A DNA stretch of 64,000 nucleotides. Origin: Rhodamnia argentea. Taxonomy: Eukaryota > Streptophyta > Magnoliopsida > Myrtales > Myrtaceae. Location of the stretch: contig NC_063151.1 in NCBI RefSeq assembly GCF_020921035.1, positions 26,666,934 through 26,730,933 of the forward strand. The letters are read 5' to 3'. The notes under the pieces are model-generated. The model had not been told where the DNA came from. It did no database searches and worked only from the letters and a program-made list of their open reading frames with translations. Position 1 is the first letter of the stretch, and each line of letters begins with the position of its first letter. The position numbers and the translations under genes were made by a program. Below, piece by piece: positions 61,973-64,000 of this stretch.

Positions 61973-63799
61973 TTATGCGTAATACATGTACAAACTATTT
62001 GCAGCAGCACAGGCAATCGAGTTTTCAGACGGGTGCCATGCAAGGTGCAACAACTTCATTGTGGAATCGAATGAATTTCCGTTGGCATCAACTGCGGGGG
62101 CTTCCGCTCCTGGTTTTGATCCCCCAAAACAATGTTAACCTCATTGTCATGAAGAAACAAAAGCAACAACAACAAACGACAGCAGCTACTTACTAGAAGA
62201 GATGGAACGATTAGCTGAAAGTAAAGGAAGAAAGTAAGTGAAAACAACAGACCTCGTCGGACTACTCGTGTGATACTGCTGAGGGATCTTGAAGGCCGTG
62301 AAGGAGTCTGAACTTGTTTTCTGGGAACAAAATACATCGTCATTAAATTGAAATGCATCTCCATGTGCCACCATCAAAGAAACCATCAATATTCTTCTTC
62401 TTCATCAAGTGAATTTTAATTTACCTCATTGGATTTTTGCTGGCTTCCAAAGTTGTTGCCTCAGTACTCCCCGGCACACAACCAAAGACCCGGAAGAGAT
62501 TACTGGACATGAAGAAATATCCATCTGAGAACCAGAAATCATGTATGCAGTTCATACGGAAAGAGATAAGCAGAGTCGCACAAACCTGTATGAACCTGTT
62601 GCCACTCGTAACCCATCACCGCTTAGACAACACTCAAATTTATCAAATATTGAATCATTTTCGTACAAATCACACAACTGAAAAAACAAAATAGTAAGTT
62701 AGAAACTAAACAGCACAATGTAACGATCACTTCCTGAGTAGTTTTTCTTAAAGAGAAAATGTCACCTTGGGTCTCAAATATTCATGGACCTGGAAGGTTG
62801 CCACCGGACCTGAATCCATGTTGATATCCCATAACTGGGGAAAAAAAAGAGCGACTTATTCAGAAGTGCGAGAAGATCAGTTTACGATACAAGTTGCAAA
62901 TTGATCAATTGACCAGCAGCATGCAGACAACAGTGTTATGGTGTTAGGGTCGTTAAAAAAGAGATGTAGGTAAACCTATTCACTTTCTCCTCACTTAAGA
63001 AGGGACACAGCTTGAACCTATTCAGAAAAATTCAACTGCTGCATTCAGCTGACCTTTAGAGCAGGTCATCTCAGGATCCTTTGTTTTCTAGTGGAAAAAG
63101 ACACACTCTGGAACTCCATACTTTGATCAAAATTTAGCTTCAGCATGCGGGCTTATTATATACTTAATATAGATTACCAGGGGAGTTAACTACACAAGGT
63201 AACATAAAGGGATACTTTTATCACATTTAGAGTTTTAATCTCTAGCTGCTGAATCAAAGAAAACTTCGTGCCAAACATGAACGTGCAGAAAAAAACAGAT
63301 ATCCAACCTTTAGAGTCATATAATCACGACTAAGTATATATCTCCCATCCCTTCCAAACTTAATATCTGAAATTGAAGCAATAATCTCTGTGAAAAATGA
63401 TTTAGATCCTGGTTGTTCCGGCTCCTCATATCTGTAGGGACAGAAATCCGTTAAGTCCACAATGACCGACCATGAAATTCTTCAAATTTTCCTCACTAAG
63501 CAATGATCCCACAAGGAGACAAATTAACAACTGGATAAACTAAAGAAATGAAAATGGAAACTACTCTAACAGGTCATCTTAAGTAGTTCAAAAGTTGTTG
63601 TTTGCAGTTTTCCGTAACAAAAGCTCTATGCATGCAACAGGACATAGATCAAAGCAAACTAATGGCATTACTCACATTTTGGCATGAGAATCCAACAGAG
63701 CTGATTGTCGCAAATCAATGAGGCGGATGCAGCCCTTTGAACTGCTATAAGCCAACAGATTGCAATGTGTAGGGTGGAATTCAGCTGATGTTATCACCT
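61973..63799 (-). CDS. Serine/threonine protein phosphatase 2A 55-kDa regulatory subunit B (B55), 3' part
   Basis: Seven exons on the minus strand (63799-63676, 63431-63308, 62834-62766, 62677-62586, 62502-62425, 62320-62253, 62109-61973) join in frame to about 230 residues at the C-terminal half of a B55 subunit. The N-terminal half must lie beyond base 64000. WD40-type blocks are clear: [109 protein letters not shown] and [15 protein letters not shown], ending SLYMYYA. The beta-propeller selects substrates for PP2A. The stretch [20 protein letters not shown] is the variable plant insert near the end. Its place beside Dof and UBP6 fits ATB-alpha of Arabidopsis as I recall. Confidence 0.96.
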
Positions 63800-64000
63800 C
63801 TGTGAAGTTCATGTATAGATCCAAAAGTTCAGTGAAAGTAAGCAAAGGGAAAAGAACAAAATAAGCATCAAGCGGTATCTCATGGCTAAGCTGAAATATT
63901 CACAGCTCAACCTACCCAATCAGAATCCAGAGACAGTTCTATGCCAAAAAGATTTTTGCAGCCAACCTCTAGAAAACTCACAATAGTAATGTACAGTAAG

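Overview
This is nuclear DNA from a flowering plant, most likely a woody eudicot. The evidence is intron-rich genes with GT-AG junctions, AT-rich introns, plant-only families (Dof, jacalin lectin, IAA-conjugate hydrolase) and a decayed plastid fragment inside an intron. I cannot fix the genus; a rosid, possibly Myrtaceae, would fit. The exon maps below were read by eye from splice junctions, frame continuity and remembered family sequence, with no transcript data.

Layout. 1-1380: two decayed tandem copies of a CCCH zinc-finger gene. 1381-2090: a very AT-rich block. 2769-5845 (+): a GT14 core-2/I-branching glycosyltransferase. 9124-6475 (-): an ER-type IAA-amino acid hydrolase (IAR3-like). 11994-14344 (+): an F-box/LRR protein. 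15080-16268 (+): a jacalin lectin with a repeat-made tail. 18487-17133 (-): ESCRT-III CHMP1, head-to-head with 19500-24527 (+), an anoctamin-like membrane protein. 25106-25355: a hAT-type MITE with its 8-bp target duplication. 26958-25433 (-): a broken ribosomal protein L28 copy. 32942-28234 (-): a PWWP-domain nuclear protein. 35149-41573 (+): an RWD/DFRP2-like protein. 42960-51048 (+): deubiquitinase UBP6. 54352-53783 (-): a Dof factor with no ATG in its visible exon. 57563-57913: a foldback MITE. 59724-58535 (-): mitochondrial ATP synthase subunit g. 63799-61973 (-): the 3' part of a PP2A B55 regulatory subunit that runs off the window.

The genes are mostly unrelated housekeeping and regulatory loci, not a pathway cluster. 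The main large-scale signal is conserved neighbourhood. As I recall Arabidopsis, PP2A-B55, DOF1.7, UBP6, RWD, PWWP, IAR3 and GT14 sit together near At1g5169x-5177x. CHMP1 and the anoctamin are adjacent near At1g7302x-7303x, and RPL28 and ATP synthase g are close on chromosomes 2 and 4. Here all three groups are interleaved in 64 kb, which suggests a less fractionated ancestral block. I found no undescribed defence or mobile system. The most checkable novelties are the broken intron-bearing RPL28, the Dof start problem, the lectin tail, the decayed plastid rpl16 fragment and the well-delimited hAT MITE.
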